The notes under the pieces: model-generated
Told to the model about the DNA's origin: nothing
Database searches by the model: none
Seen by the model: the letters and a program-made list of their open reading frames with translations, nothing else
Shown: one piece after another, positions 18,496 through 27,956 of the stretch
Layout of the letters: each line of letters starts with the position of its first letter
Numbering within the stretch: position 1 is the stretch's first letter
From: Rhodobacterales bacterium 52_120_T64
Lineage (GTDB): Bacteria > Pseudomonadota > Alphaproteobacteria > Rhodobacterales > Rhodobacteraceae
Length of the DNA: 64,000 nt
Direction: 5' to 3'
NCBI GenBank assembly: GCA_002162875.1
Contig: MABA01000008.1
Span: forward strand, 272,317 to 336,316
Translations under genes and position numbers: made by a program

Positions 18496-18812
18496 TGGCG
18501 AATGTATTAACGCGATTAGCGCGAAAGATTGAGACACGCAAAGGTGGCGACGAAAAGAACTCGTATGCCGCCAAATTGTTCGCCCGTGGCCCGTATAAAT
18601 GTGCCGAGAAGTTCGGTGAAGAAGCGATCGAGGCAATTATCGCCGCCGCCAAGAATGACCCCAAAAACCTGACAGAAGAAGCCGCTGATGTGCTGTTTCA
18701 CATGTTGGTCATGCTGTCATCGCGCGGCGTGAAATGGGAAGATGTTTTGGCTGAACTGGAGCGCCGCGAAGGCACCTCGGGGATCGTCGAAAAACAATCC
18801 CGCAGCAAATAA
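18495..18812 (+). CDS. hisE: Phosphoribosyl-ATP pyrophosphohydrolase HisE
   Basis: A 105-residue stand-alone HisE that hydrolyses phosphoribosyl-ATP to phosphoribosyl-AMP, step two of histidine synthesis. It belongs to the all-alpha MazG-like NTP pyrophosphatase fold. The acidic magnesium-binding pattern is visible in EKFGEEAIEAIIAA and LTEEAADVLFHMLVML. HisI is not fused and not in the window. The hisE start overlaps the hisF stop. The gene converges with the PAS-LuxR regulator, leaving only 15 bases between stops. Confidence 0.96.
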   Translation: MANVLTRLARKIETRKGGDEKNSYAAKLFARGPYKCAEKFGEEAIEAIIAAAKNDPKNLTEEAADVLFHMLVMLSSRGVKWEDVLAELERREGTSGIVEKQSRSK

Positions 18813-18827
18813 ACTTTCGGGTCGGCG

Positions 18828-19382
18828 TTAAGGCTGCCCCGTCCCAACAATATGTGCCAGCAATTCCGCGACGTTCTTAACCTTGAACTTCGCCAGCAAT
18901 GTCGCACGATAATCCTCGACCGTTCTTGGCGAAATCGACAGACTTCGCGCGATCTCTTTGCTGGTTTGGCCTTTGCGCAACAACATCACGACCTGCCGCT
19001 CGCGGGGTGTCAGGCTGATAGACTGGTGCATTTCAGATATATCGGCGAACGTTAATATCGCCTGACCCAGCGGATTATCCTGCGTCATGGTATGCGCTCT
19101 GAACCGACACCAAAACATCGAGCCGTCACGGTGCAGCATCAAGCGTTCATCTGTGTAACTTCCGGTTTCGCGCAAAGGCTCTAGACCAATGTCACGAATT
19201 TCATCAAATTCGCGGCGGGTTTGGTAAAGCATGCGGAAAGACTGGTTTATCAACTCCTCGCGCGAATAGCCGAACAAATCCTCGAACGTCTTGTTGCAGG
19301 CTTTGATGACACGGTTTTCAGTCAAAACAATGCCGATTGGGGCCTGTTCGAATGCGATTTTTTTAAAGCTGTCCATGTTCAT
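18828..19382 (-). CDS. PAS-LuxR two-domain transcriptional regulator
   Basis: A ~184-residue regulator. A PAS sensor domain (residues ~5-115: APIGIVLTENRVIKACNKTFEDLFGYSREEL and a late FADISEMHQ) is joined to a LuxR/FixJ-type DNA-binding helix-turn-helix (SLTPRERQVVMLLRKGQTSKEIARSLSISPRTVEDY). No phosphoreceiver or cofactor-binding residue can be named. The frame stays open to 19487. ATG 19382 or 19376 fits the domain start, with only weak GG-containing sites. It is divergent from the catabolic operon starting at 19487, so it is the likely local regulator of that operon. Confidence 0.82.
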   Translation of the reverse strand: MNMDSFKKIAFEQAPIGIVLTENRVIKACNKTFEDLFGYSREELINQSFRMLYQTRREFDEIRDIGLEPLRETGSYTDERLMLHRDGSMFWCRFRAHTMTQDNPLGQAILTFADISEMHQSISLTPRERQVVMLLRKGQTSKEIARSLSISPRTVEDYRATLLAKFKVKNVAELLAHIVGTGQP

Positions 19383-19486
19383 CCGTATTTCTACTGTATT
19401 GCCGAAATGTCGCATCGGCTTGCATACTGCACGCTCACTAAACCAGTTTAACGGGTTGGTAACCAGCGGTTTCTGAGAGGATTGCA

Positions 19487-20794
19487 ATGAGTTCAGGGGT
19501 AGACAAAACGGCGGAGTTTACGGTACGAATAGATGCCGCTCGTGATGATTTAATCGCGCTGACGCAAGACCTGATCCGAATTCCTACGCTAAACCCTCCC
19601 GGCAATAATTATCTGGAAATCTGCGAATATCTGGCGCGGCGTATGACGAAACGCGGCTTCGAGGTCGAGATGATCCGCGCCTATGGCACCCCAGGTGACA
19701 GCGACAAGTACCCGCGCTGGAACGTTGTGGCACGGCGCGAAGGCGCACATCCTGGCGAATGCGTACACTTCAACTCCCACATTGATGTCGTCGAGGTCGG
19801 GCAGGGCTGGACTTTCGATCCTTTCGGCGCAGAATTGTCCGACGGAAAAATATACGGGCGCGGCTCGTGTGATATGAAAGGTGGCCTCGCTACCTCCATC
19901 ATCGCGGTCGAGGCGTTCTTGGACACATGGCCAGATTACTCCGGTGCAATCGAGATTTCAGGCACTGCCGACGAAGAAACCGGCGGCTTTGGTGGCGTTG
20001 CTTATCTGGCGGAAAAAGGGTTTTTCACGCCGGAACGTGTGCAGCACGTCATTATCCCCGAACCATTGCACAAAGACCGCGTATGTCTTGGCCATCGCGG
20101 CGTCTGGTGGGCAGAAATCGAAACGCACGGGCGAATTGCCCACGGCTCCATGCCATTTTTGGGCGACTGTGCCGTGCGGCATATGGGCGCCGTGATGGAG
20201 GAAATGGAAGCAACCCTGTTCCCTGCGCTAGCCGAACGCCGTTCTGAACTGCCAATCATTCCCGAGGGAGCGAAAAACTCCACCCTCAACATCAATTCAA
20301 TCCACGGCGGCGAACCTGTGCAGGAAGAAGGCTACACGGGCCTGCCTGCGCCCTGCGTGCCTGATAGCTGCACAATGATTATCGACCGGCGCTTCCTGCC
20401 CGAAGAAAACATCGACGACGTGCGGCAAGAAATGCACGATCTGTTGGGTAAAGTGCAGGGTGGCCGTGAAAAGTTCACCTATGACATTCGCGACATGCAT
20501 GAAGTGTTGCCCAGCATGACAGCCCAAGATGCGCCAGTGGTCACGACTGTTAGCCGTGCAATTGAACAGGTGTTGGGCAAGTCGCCGGAATATGTAGTTT
20601 CGCCCGGAACCTACGATCAGAAACACATCGACCGGATAGGGCGGATGAAGAACTGCATCGCTTATGGCCCGGGGATTTTAGATCTGGCGCACCAACCGGA
20701 TGAATATATTGCAGTGCAAGATATGATAGACTCCGCCAAAATAATGGGTTTAGCTTTGGCAGAGTTGTTAACAAATCAGGGCAGTAAGTCCTGA
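19487..20794 (+). CDS. M20-family deacylase (ArgE/DapE-like)
   Basis: A 435-residue two-zinc M20 hydrolase. Metal ligands and catalytic acids are in HFNSHIDVVE (His, Asp), YGRGSCDMKGG (bridging Asp), SGTADEETGG (catalytic Glu pair) and the late GPGILDLAHQPDEYI (His). Family members remove acyl groups from amino acids or split small peptides. It is first in a rightward operon with a Dpp-type transporter, aldehyde dehydrogenase, SDR and P1 peptidase. Together with position, this suggests a catabolic deacylase or carboxypeptidase on an imported N-acyl compound rather than arginine or lysine synthesis. AGAGGA precedes the ATG. Confidence 0.88.
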   Translation: MSSGVDKTAEFTVRIDAARDDLIALTQDLIRIPTLNPPGNNYLEICEYLARRMTKRGFEVEMIRAYGTPGDSDKYPRWNVVARREGAHPGECVHFNSHIDVVEVGQGWTFDPFGAELSDGKIYGRGSCDMKGGLATSIIAVEAFLDTWPDYSGAIEISGTADEETGGFGGVAYLAEKGFFTPERVQHVIIPEPLHKDRVCLGHRGVWWAEIETHGRIAHGSMPFLGDCAVRHMGAVMEEMEATLFPALAERRSELPIIPEGAKNSTLNINSIHGGEPVQEEGYTGLPAPCVPDSCTMIIDRRFLPEENIDDVRQEMHDLLGKVQGGREKFTYDIRDMHEVLPSMTAQDAPVVTTVSRAIEQVLGKSPEYVVSPGTYDQKHIDRIGRMKNCIAYGPGILDLAHQPDEYIAVQDMIDSAKIMGLALAELLTNQGSKS

Positions 20795-20820
20795 AGACCC
20801 TAAAAACAGTGGAGGAAGTA

Positions 20821-22302
20821 ATGAAATACCTGAATATCAAACTGGCAATGGCCAGCGCATTGGCGATTACAGCCGGAATGGCGAACGCCGAGACCAAAGA
20901 CATCACCATCGGAATGCAGCTGGAACCACCGCATCTGGACCCAACGGGTGCCGCTGCCGGTGCGATCGACAGCGTGGTGTACGCAAATATTTTCGAGGGT
21001 CTGACACGCTTTGATGCAACTGGCGCAATTTTGCCAGCATTGGCGGAAAGCTGGACGATTTCGGATGACGGTCTGGTCTACACGTTCAGCCTTCATTCCG
21101 GCGTTATGTTCCACGACGGTACATCGATGGATTCCGAAGATGTGAAATTCTCGCTAGATCGTGCTCGGGCCGAAGATTCGACCAACGCGCAGAAAGCTCT
21201 GTTCGAGGGGATTGATACAGTTGAGGCGCTCGACCCGACAACCGTTCGTGTTACATTATCCGCACCAAACGGCGCGTTCCTATTTAACATGGCGTGGGGC
21301 GATGCGGTTATTGTTGCGTCCGAGTCCATTGACGACGCGAAGACACATCCGGTTGGTACTGGTCCGTTCACGTTCACAAACTGGGTTCAGGGTGACAGTA
21401 TCACCATCTCCAAGAACGCCGACTACTGGGGCACACCTGCACGTCTAGATGGCGCGACCTTCAAGTTCATCTCCGACCCGACCGCTGCTTACGCCGCTGT
21501 TATGGCCGAAGATGTGGACGCGTTCCCGAATTTCCCGGCACCGGAAAATCTACCGCAATTTGAAGCAGACTCACGCTTTAATGTGCTTGTCGGTTCGACC
21601 GAGGGCGAAACCATCCTTTCGACCAACAATAAAATGCCTCCGTTTGATAACGTAAAGGTCCGCGAGGCTTTGGCGCACGCCATCGACCGTCAGGCGGTTA
21701 TCGACGGTGCAATGTTTGGTCTGGGTACACCGATCGGTACGCACTTCGCTCCGCATCATCCTGATTACGTCGATCTGACAGGTCAATCGAACTACGATCC
21801 TGAACTGGCGAAATCATTGCTGGCCGAAGCCGGTTATCCAGACGGCTTTGAAACAACGTTGAAATTGCCACCTCCACCTTATGCGCGCCGCGGTGGCGAG
21901 ATTATTGCTGCACAGTTGCGTGAAGTTGGCATCAATGTTGAAATCAGCAACCTTGAATGGGCACAATGGCTGGAACAGGTATTCCGCGGTTATGACTTCG
22001 GTCTGACGATCGTTTCCCACACCGAGCCTATGGACATCGGTATCTATGCTCGCCCCGAATACTATTTCCAGTACGACAGTGCAGCCTTCCAGCAGTTGAT
22101 GGAGGACTTGAACGACGCAACCGATCCTGATGCGCGTTCTGTAATCCTTAAATCGGCGCAACGTATGATCGCCGACGATTATGTGAACGGGTATCTGTTC
22201 CAGTTGGCCAATCCAACTGTAGCAAACGCCAACATCGTTGGTCTATGGCTTAATGCACCCACACAGGCGAATGACCTGACCGCCGTTTACTGGAACGATT
22301 AA
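20821..22302 (+). CDS. ABC transporter substrate-binding protein, peptide type (SBP_bac_5)
   Basis: A 493-residue periplasmic binding protein of the DppA/OppA class. The signal peptide is MKYLNIKLAMASALAITAGMANA with cleavage after AxA. Family blocks are [73 protein letters not shown] and VREALAHAIDRQAVIDG. ATG 20821 is chosen because GGAGGAAG lies just upstream; the frame also opens at GTG 20809. It feeds the permease and ATPase genes that follow. Ligands of this class include oligopeptides, opines and glutathione. Confidence 0.93.
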   Translation: MKYLNIKLAMASALAITAGMANAETKDITIGMQLEPPHLDPTGAAAGAIDSVVYANIFEGLTRFDATGAILPALAESWTISDDGLVYTFSLHSGVMFHDGTSMDSEDVKFSLDRARAEDSTNAQKALFEGIDTVEALDPTTVRVTLSAPNGAFLFNMAWGDAVIVASESIDDAKTHPVGTGPFTFTNWVQGDSITISKNADYWGTPARLDGATFKFISDPTAAYAAVMAEDVDAFPNFPAPENLPQFEADSRFNVLVGSTEGETILSTNNKMPPFDNVKVREALAHAIDRQAVIDGAMFGLGTPIGTHFAPHHPDYVDLTGQSNYDPELAKSLLAEAGYPDGFETTLKLPPPPYARRGGEIIAAQLREVGINVEISNLEWAQWLEQVFRGYDFGLTIVSHTEPMDIGIYARPEYYFQYDSAAFQQLMEDLNDATDPDARSVILKSAQRMIADDYVNGYLFQLANPTVANANIVGLWLNAPTQANDLTAVYWND

Positions 22303-22360
22303 TCCAACCGGCAGAGGCGGGAACACTCGCCTCTGCCCCTTTACTTGAAAACTGGTTCCC

Positions 22361-23308
22361 ATGCTCCGTTATTCGCTGAAACGTTTGATGTCTCTGGGCT
22401 TAAGCCTTCTGGCCGCAAGCGCCGTAATTTTCTTGGCTATCGAGGTCGTCCCCGGCGACCCTGCCAGCTATATGCTCGGTATAAACGCCCAACCCGACAC
22501 AATTTCAGCTTTACGTGAAGAACTGGGGCTGAATGTCTCGGCATTGTCACGATATGTCACTTGGGTCACAGGCATGCTGACGGGTGATTTCGGAACCTCC
22601 TACACCTACCGCACGCCGGTTGTGGATATGATCGGCGACCGTATCATGATCTCCCTGCCTCTCGCGATATACGCCCTTACTCTTTCAACTTTAATTGCTT
22701 TTCCCGCCGGCATACTTGCGGCCTCCAAACGCGGCTCGGTCACGGATGTGTCCATCATGGGCGCAACGCAACTGGGCGTCGCGATCCCTAACTTCTGGTT
22801 TGCAATGCTGCTGGTCGTGGTTTTCTCCATCAACTTGCGCTGGTTCTCGGCAGGCGGTTTTCCGGGCTGGGACGAGGGGCTGTTTGTCGGCCTCAAAGCC
22901 CTGACCCTCCCCGCAATCGCGCTCGCCCTCCCGCAGGCATCAATCCTTGCACGCGTCATGCGATCAGCTTTAATTGACACGATGAACGAAGATTTCATCC
23001 GCACCGCGCGCGCCAAAGGTCTGACCCGCCGCCAAGCCATGTGGCGGCACGCCCTGCGCAATGCCATGATCCCCGTGTTGACGATAATAGGCCTGCAATT
23101 TTCGTTCTTGATGGCTGGGGCAATTATTATCGAAAACGTATTCTTCCTACCGGGCCTTGGCCGCCTTGTATTCCAAAGCATATCCCAACGGGACCTTATC
23201 GTGGTCGAAAGCGTTGTCATGCTACTGGTCTTCGCCGTGGTCCTCGTAACCTTTTTGGTCGACATCGCCTACGCCGCCGTTGACCCCAGACTAAGGGGGC
23301 GCAGCTAA
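22361..23308 (+). CDS. ABC transporter permease, DppB-type
   Basis: A 315-residue inner-membrane permease with six predicted helices. It has the N-terminal DppB/OppB signature (LRYSLKRLMSLGLSLLAASAVIF...EVVPGDPA) and the EAA loop contacting the ATPase (IRTARAKGLTRRQAMWRHALRNAMIPVLT). It probably forms the translocation channel with the next gene. Stop and next start share one base (23308). Confidence 0.93.
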   Translation: MLRYSLKRLMSLGLSLLAASAVIFLAIEVVPGDPASYMLGINAQPDTISALREELGLNVSALSRYVTWVTGMLTGDFGTSYTYRTPVVDMIGDRIMISLPLAIYALTLSTLIAFPAGILAASKRGSVTDVSIMGATQLGVAIPNFWFAMLLVVVFSINLRWFSAGGFPGWDEGLFVGLKALTLPAIALALPQASILARVMRSALIDTMNEDFIRTARAKGLTRRQAMWRHALRNAMIPVLTIIGLQFSFLMAGAIIIENVFFLPGLGRLVFQSISQRDLIVVESVVMLLVFAVVLVTFLVDIAYAAVDPRLRGRS

Positions 23309-24147
23309 TGAGCTTTCTAACAGCCGCCCTTCGTAACCGCAGCTTCATGATTGGTGCGATCCTCGCCGCCCTATTCGTTGGCGCGGCGCTGGTTTCCTAC
23401 TTGTGGACGCCGTTCGATGTCACAAAGCTCGACATTGCCCACAAATTGCAGACTCCATCCACCGAGCACTGGTTCGGAACTGACCACTTTGGTCGCGATA
23501 TCTTTGCGATGATAATGGTCGGCGCGCGTACCTCCATCGCTGTTGCTGTCGTCGCTGTTGGCATCGGCATCATCCTCGGCGTCCCTCTTGGCCTTGCCGC
23601 TGCTGCCCGCAAAGATAGTCTGATGGACGAGATCATCATGCGTACCAACGATCTCGTCTTCGCCTTTCCCGCGCTGTTGATTGCAATCATGATCACCGCC
23701 GTTTTCGGCCCCTCCGCCATCAACGCAATCATCGCCATTGGCATTTTCAACATCCCCGTATTCGCACGCTTAACGCGGGGCGCGGCCCTAAGCTTATGGA
23801 CGCGAGACTTCGTCCTTTCAGCCCGCGTAGCTGGCAAGAACGCCACACGCATATCGGTCGAGCACATCCTGCCCAACATCCTAAATCTGCTGATCGTCCA
23901 AGGCAGCGTCCAGTTTTCACTCGGTATTCTGGCCGAGGCGGGCCTCTCCTATGTCGGTCTTGGCGCTCAACCGCCAATCCCCAGCTGGGGCCGCATGTTG
24001 GCCGAAAGCCAAACCATGATCAGCTTCGCCCCGCATCTGGCGATTTTTCCCGGTATGGCGATCGTATTAACGGTACTTGGCCTAAACTTGATGGGTGACG
24101 GATTGCGCGACCTGCTGGACCCAAGACTACGGCGGGCGCGCACATGA
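23308..24147 (+). CDS. ABC transporter permease, DppC-type
   Basis: A 279-residue permease, partner of the preceding gene. It shows the DppC/OppC N-terminal extension with the family motif HWFGTDHFGRDIFAMIMVGARTS, and an EAA loop around LSARVAGKNATRISVEHILPNILN. Five to six helices are predicted. The C-terminus MGDGLRDLLDPRLRRA is typical. Its stop overlaps the ATPase start by four bases (ATGA, 24144-24147). Confidence 0.93.
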   Translation: MSFLTAALRNRSFMIGAILAALFVGAALVSYLWTPFDVTKLDIAHKLQTPSTEHWFGTDHFGRDIFAMIMVGARTSIAVAVVAVGIGIILGVPLGLAAAARKDSLMDEIIMRTNDLVFAFPALLIAIMITAVFGPSAINAIIAIGIFNIPVFARLTRGAALSLWTRDFVLSARVAGKNATRISVEHILPNILNLLIVQGSVQFSLGILAEAGLSYVGLGAQPPIPSWGRMLAESQTMISFAPHLAIFPGMAIVLTVLGLNLMGDGLRDLLDPRLRRART

Positions 24148-25748
24148 GTTTTCTGCAAATCGAAAACCTGAACATGTCGATTTATGGCATCGATATTCTG
24201 AAAAACGTGTCGTTGTCTGCCGCCAAAGGCGAGATCATCGGCGTGATCGGTGAATCCGGTTCCGGTAAATCCATGACCGCGTTTTCGGTGATGAACCTGC
24301 TGCCCGCTGGCGCAGGCGTTAGTGGCGAAATCACCCTCGATGGTCAAGACCTGTTAGCCAAATCCGAGGCCGAGATGTGCGCCATTCGCGGCAGCGATAT
24401 CGGCATGATTTTCCAAGAACCGATGACTGCCCTGAACCCGGTAAAAACCATCGGCGACCAAGTCGCGGAAACGGTTCTGATCCACGGTAACGCCACAAGA
24501 AGCGAGGCCAGGGCAATTGCCCGTGACACCTTAAACCGCGTTGGGTTGCCCGCAGAACAATTCCCGCTTTCACGGTACCCACACGAACTTTCCGGTGGCC
24601 AACGCCAGCGCGTCGTCATCGCCATGGCCATTGCCTTGCGACCAAAACTGTTAATTGCTGACGAACCAACAACCGCGCTAGACGTCACAACCCAAGCCCA
24701 AATCCTCGACCTGTTGAAACAATTGGTTGCCGAGGATGGAATGTGCCTGATGCTCATCACCCACGACCTTGGCGTTGTGGCCGAAGTGGCTGACCATATC
24801 GTCATCATGAAAACCGGCGAGGTAGTTGAATCCGGTGAAACCCACGCACTGTTCCGAGACATGCAACACCCATATACCAAGGCGTTGTTCGCGGCCTCTA
24901 GCCACGTTCCTGATAAGGGCGACGCGCGTGGTTCGAAAAAGCCATTGCTCGAAGTCCGCAACGCAGTCCGCGACTATACGATGCCGCGAAAATCTGTGTT
25001 CGGAAAACCGCAAAGTTTTCGCGCGGTCAACGATGTCAGCTTCGTGTTGCACGATGGTGAAAATCTCGGGCTGGTGGGCGAAAGTGGCTGTGGCAAATCA
25101 ACTTTGACCCGCGCGATCCTTGGCCTTGAGGCCTTGCAAGGTGGTGAAATTCGCATCGACGGCGTACCCGTCGAGGCCGGAACCCACATGTCGCACGACT
25201 TGCGCCGCAAGATGCAGGTTGTGTTACAAGACCCCTACGGCTCGTTCAATCCAAGGCATAAGGTGGCCCGGCTGATCGCCGAGCCGCTGCATTTACTGGA
25301 GGTCGAACCGAAGGGTGCGGAACGGCGTCAAGCCGTGGAAGAAGCCTTGATTAGCGTTGGTATGCAGCCTTCCGACGCCGACAAATACATCCACGAATTT
25401 TCCGGCGGTCAACGTCAACGCATCGCGATTGCGCGCGCGCTGATCCTACGCCCCGATCTTATCATTCTAGACGAGGCCGTGTCCGCATTGGACGTATCAA
25501 TTCGCGCCCAAATTCTGGACCTGTTGACTGATCTGTCCAGCCGTCTGAACCTGTCCTATCTGTTCATATCGCATGACCTGTCCGTGGTGTGTTCGGTGAC
25601 GGATCGTGTGATGGTGATGAACGCGGGCCAGATCGTAGAGCACGGCAAAACCGAGGATGTATTCACCAATCCGCAACACGACTATACCAAAACCCTGATA
25701 GCTGCTGCGCCGTCATTGAAAGACGCGCTAGAGAAGGAAAATAACTGA
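24144..25748 (+). CDS. ABC transporter ATPase, fused DppD-DppF type
   Basis: A 534-residue protein with two ABC ATPase domains in tandem. Domain 1 has Walker A GESGSGKSM (~residues 35-43), signature LSGGQRQRVVIAMA and Walker B LLIADEPTTALD. Domain 2 has GESGCGKSTLTRA (~312-324), FSGGQRQRIAIARA and LIILDEAVSALD. Each domain carries the C-terminal HPYTKALFAA or HDYTKTLIAA segment of oligopeptide transporters. The fusion replaces separate DppD and DppF subunits. It overlaps the permease by ATGA and the aldehyde dehydrogenase start by one base. Confidence 0.94.
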   Translation: MSFLQIENLNMSIYGIDILKNVSLSAAKGEIIGVIGESGSGKSMTAFSVMNLLPAGAGVSGEITLDGQDLLAKSEAEMCAIRGSDIGMIFQEPMTALNPVKTIGDQVAETVLIHGNATRSEARAIARDTLNRVGLPAEQFPLSRYPHELSGGQRQRVVIAMAIALRPKLLIADEPTTALDVTTQAQILDLLKQLVAEDGMCLMLITHDLGVVAEVADHIVIMKTGEVVESGETHALFRDMQHPYTKALFAASSHVPDKGDARGSKKPLLEVRNAVRDYTMPRKSVFGKPQSFRAVNDVSFVLHDGENLGLVGESGCGKSTLTRAILGLEALQGGEIRIDGVPVEAGTHMSHDLRRKMQVVLQDPYGSFNPRHKVARLIAEPLHLLEVEPKGAERRQAVEEALISVGMQPSDADKYIHEFSGGQRQRIAIARALILRPDLIILDEAVSALDVSIRAQILDLLTDLSSRLNLSYLFISHDLSVVCSVTDRVMVMNAGQIVEHGKTEDVFTNPQHDYTKTLIAAAPSLKDALEKENN

Positions 25749-27205
25749 TGTCCGTTCAAAATGATCTGTGGTTCGACTCCACGAAATGCTTCATCGGGGG
25801 GGAATGGGTTGCACCAGCTGGCGGCGAAACATTGCCACTGGAAAACCCGTCTGACGGCACCGAAATAGCGCGAATTGCGCGTGGCCAACAGGCCGATGTA
25901 GACGCTGCTGTGCAAGCGGCCCAAACCGCGATGGCTGGCGAGTGGGGCCGCAAAACCGCCGTTGAACGCGGTCGAATTTTGACTCGTATCGGGCAGCTTG
26001 TGTTGGAGCGCGTGGATGTCCTCGCCCGCTTGGAGGCTGCCGATGTTGGCAAGCCGCTAAAACAAGCCCGCGCCGATGCCGTGGCCCTTGCGCGGTATAT
26101 GGAGTTTTACGGTGGCGCAGCCGACAAAATCCACGGCGAAACTATCCCTTACTTGGACGGGTATACCGTTTATTCTCTGCGCGAACCGCATGGCGTGACA
26201 GCCCATATCGTGCCGTGGAATTACCCGATGCAGATCATCGGACGTTCAGTCGGTGCTGCCCTAACGATGGGCAATGCCGCGGTATTAAAGCCGGCCGAGG
26301 AAGCTTGCCTGACGGCACTTGCGTTCGCAAAAATAGCCGAAGAAGCTGGGCTTCCGGCAGGTGCTTTGAACGTAGTGCCCGGCCTTGGCGAAGAAGCCGG
26401 AGTCGCACTTTCGGGTCATCCGGACATCAACCACATCTCGTTCACGGGGTCGGTGGGCGTCGGCAGTATGATCCAAAAAGCGGCGGCGGACGCCATCGTT
26501 CCGGTAACGTTGGAGCTTGGCGGAAAATCCCCGCAAATCGTGTTTGACGACGCAGACTTGGACGCAGCCCTGCCGTTTCTGGTGAATGCAGGCGTGCAGA
26601 ACGCAGGGCAAACGTGCTCGGCGTCGTCCCGCATTCTGGTACAGCGGGGGATTTACGACCAGTTGACAGAAATGATGGCCGCCCGGTATCGCGAGATGAA
26701 AGTTGGACCTGCGGTCGATGACCTCGATGTCGGCCCTCTGATCTCCGCGCGTCAAAAGGAAATTGTGGAAGGGTTCGTGAACGCCGCCGACTCCGACCGC
26801 ATCCTCGCCCGCGCAACTATCGTGGATAACGCCCCCGAAGGCGGTCATTATTTCGCGCCGACGCTGTACGGCGGTATCGACCCCGACGACGCGTTGGCCC
26901 AAAATGAAATCTTCGGCCCTGTGCAGGCAATCATCCCGTTTGATACCGAAGAAGACGCCCTACGCATCGCCAACGGCACCGATTACGCGCTTGTAGCGTC
27001 TATTTGGACCCGCGACGGCGCGCGGCAAATGCGAATGGCCAAGGCAATTCGGTCAGGTCAGATATTCATCAACAATTATGGCGCAGGCGGCGGCGTAGAA
27101 TTACCCTTCGGTGGCAGTGGCAAATCTGGCCATGGCCGCGAAAAAGGGTTCGAGGCGCTCTATGGTTTCTCGGTTCTAAAAACAGTCGCAGCGCATCACG
27201 GTTAA
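25748..27205 (+). CDS. NAD(P)-dependent aldehyde dehydrogenase
   Basis: A 485-residue aldehyde dehydrogenase. The catalytic Glu lies in VTLELGGKSPQIVF and the nucleophilic Cys in NAGQTCSASSRI. The nucleotide-binding FTGSVGVG and the oxyanion WNYPMQ blocks are clear. It resembles betaine-aldehyde and omega-aminoaldehyde dehydrogenases, and its C-terminal FGGSGKSGHGREKGFEAL is typical of that group. In this operon it presumably oxidises an aldehyde derived from the imported compound. Exact substrate cannot be deduced. Its start shares one base with the ATPase stop. Confidence 0.92.
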   Translation: MSVQNDLWFDSTKCFIGGEWVAPAGGETLPLENPSDGTEIARIARGQQADVDAAVQAAQTAMAGEWGRKTAVERGRILTRIGQLVLERVDVLARLEAADVGKPLKQARADAVALARYMEFYGGAADKIHGETIPYLDGYTVYSLREPHGVTAHIVPWNYPMQIIGRSVGAALTMGNAAVLKPAEEACLTALAFAKIAEEAGLPAGALNVVPGLGEEAGVALSGHPDINHISFTGSVGVGSMIQKAAADAIVPVTLELGGKSPQIVFDDADLDAALPFLVNAGVQNAGQTCSASSRILVQRGIYDQLTEMMAARYREMKVGPAVDDLDVGPLISARQKEIVEGFVNAADSDRILARATIVDNAPEGGHYFAPTLYGGIDPDDALAQNEIFGPVQAIIPFDTEEDALRIANGTDYALVASIWTRDGARQMRMAKAIRSGQIFINNYGAGGGVELPFGGSGKSGHGREKGFEALYGFSVLKTVAAHHG

Positions 27206-27215
27206 GGAGAAAGTA

Positions 27216-27956
27216 ATGAGATTATCAGGAAAAACAGCCATTGTAACCGGTGGCGGATCAGGTTTCGGTGCTGGCATCGCCCGCAAATTCGCAGCGGAAG
27301 GAGCGCGTGTGATGGTTGCCGATATTAACCTTGAAGCCGCACAGGTGATTGCAGACGAAATCGGCGGAATCGCCCAACAAGTTGACGTTGCCAACGGCGA
27401 TAGCGTTCGTGGGATGGCGCAGGCTGCGTTTGGTGCGTTCAAAACCCTCGACATTCTGGTGAATAATGCGGGAATATCCCACATGCCCGCCCCGATGGAA
27501 GATGTTTCCGAGGAAGACTTCGACAGAGTTCTGGCCGTCAATGCCAAGTCGGTCTACCTGACAGCGAAATACATCGTGCCGCATATGAAGGGGACCGGTT
27601 CTGGCGCGATCCTGAATGTCGCCTCGACAGCTGGGGTCAGCCCTCGGCCCAAGTTAAACTGGTATAACGCCTCCAAGGGGTGGATGATTACCGCAACCAA
27701 GGCGATGGCAATAGAATTGGCGCCCGACGGAGTCCGTGTGAACGCAATCAATCCCGTCGCTGGCGAAACACCACTGCTGAAAACATTCATGGGCGAAGAC
27801 ACACCGGAGATTCGTGCCAAGTTCATCTCGACCATACCGTTGGGTCGGCTTTCTACTCCTGAAGATATGGCCAACGCGGCCCTTTTCCTATGCTCCGAGG
27901 AAGCCAGCATGATTACTGGCGTTGCCATGGAAGTTGACGGAGGTCGCTGCATATGA
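27216..27956 (+). CDS. Short-chain dehydrogenase/reductase (SDR), FabG-like
   Basis: A 246-residue classical SDR. Cofactor motif is TGGGSGFGAGIARKF, with an Asp in VADINLEA that favours NAD over NADP. NNAGISH follows, and the catalytic Ser, Tyr and Lys are in NVASTAGVSPR and WYNASKGWM. The C-terminal VDGGRCI is typical. AAGGAGA precedes the ATG. Co-transcribed in the catabolic operon, it most likely oxidises an alcohol or hydroxy acid to the carbonyl compound handled by the neighbouring aldehyde dehydrogenase. Overlaps the next gene by ATGA. Confidence 0.92.
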   Translation: MRLSGKTAIVTGGGSGFGAGIARKFAAEGARVMVADINLEAAQVIADEIGGIAQQVDVANGDSVRGMAQAAFGAFKTLDILVNNAGISHMPAPMEDVSEEDFDRVLAVNAKSVYLTAKYIVPHMKGTGSGAILNVASTAGVSPRPKLNWYNASKGWMITATKAMAIELAPDGVRVNAINPVAGETPLLKTFMGEDTPEIRAKFISTIPLGRLSTPEDMANAALFLCSEEASMITGVAMEVDGGRCI

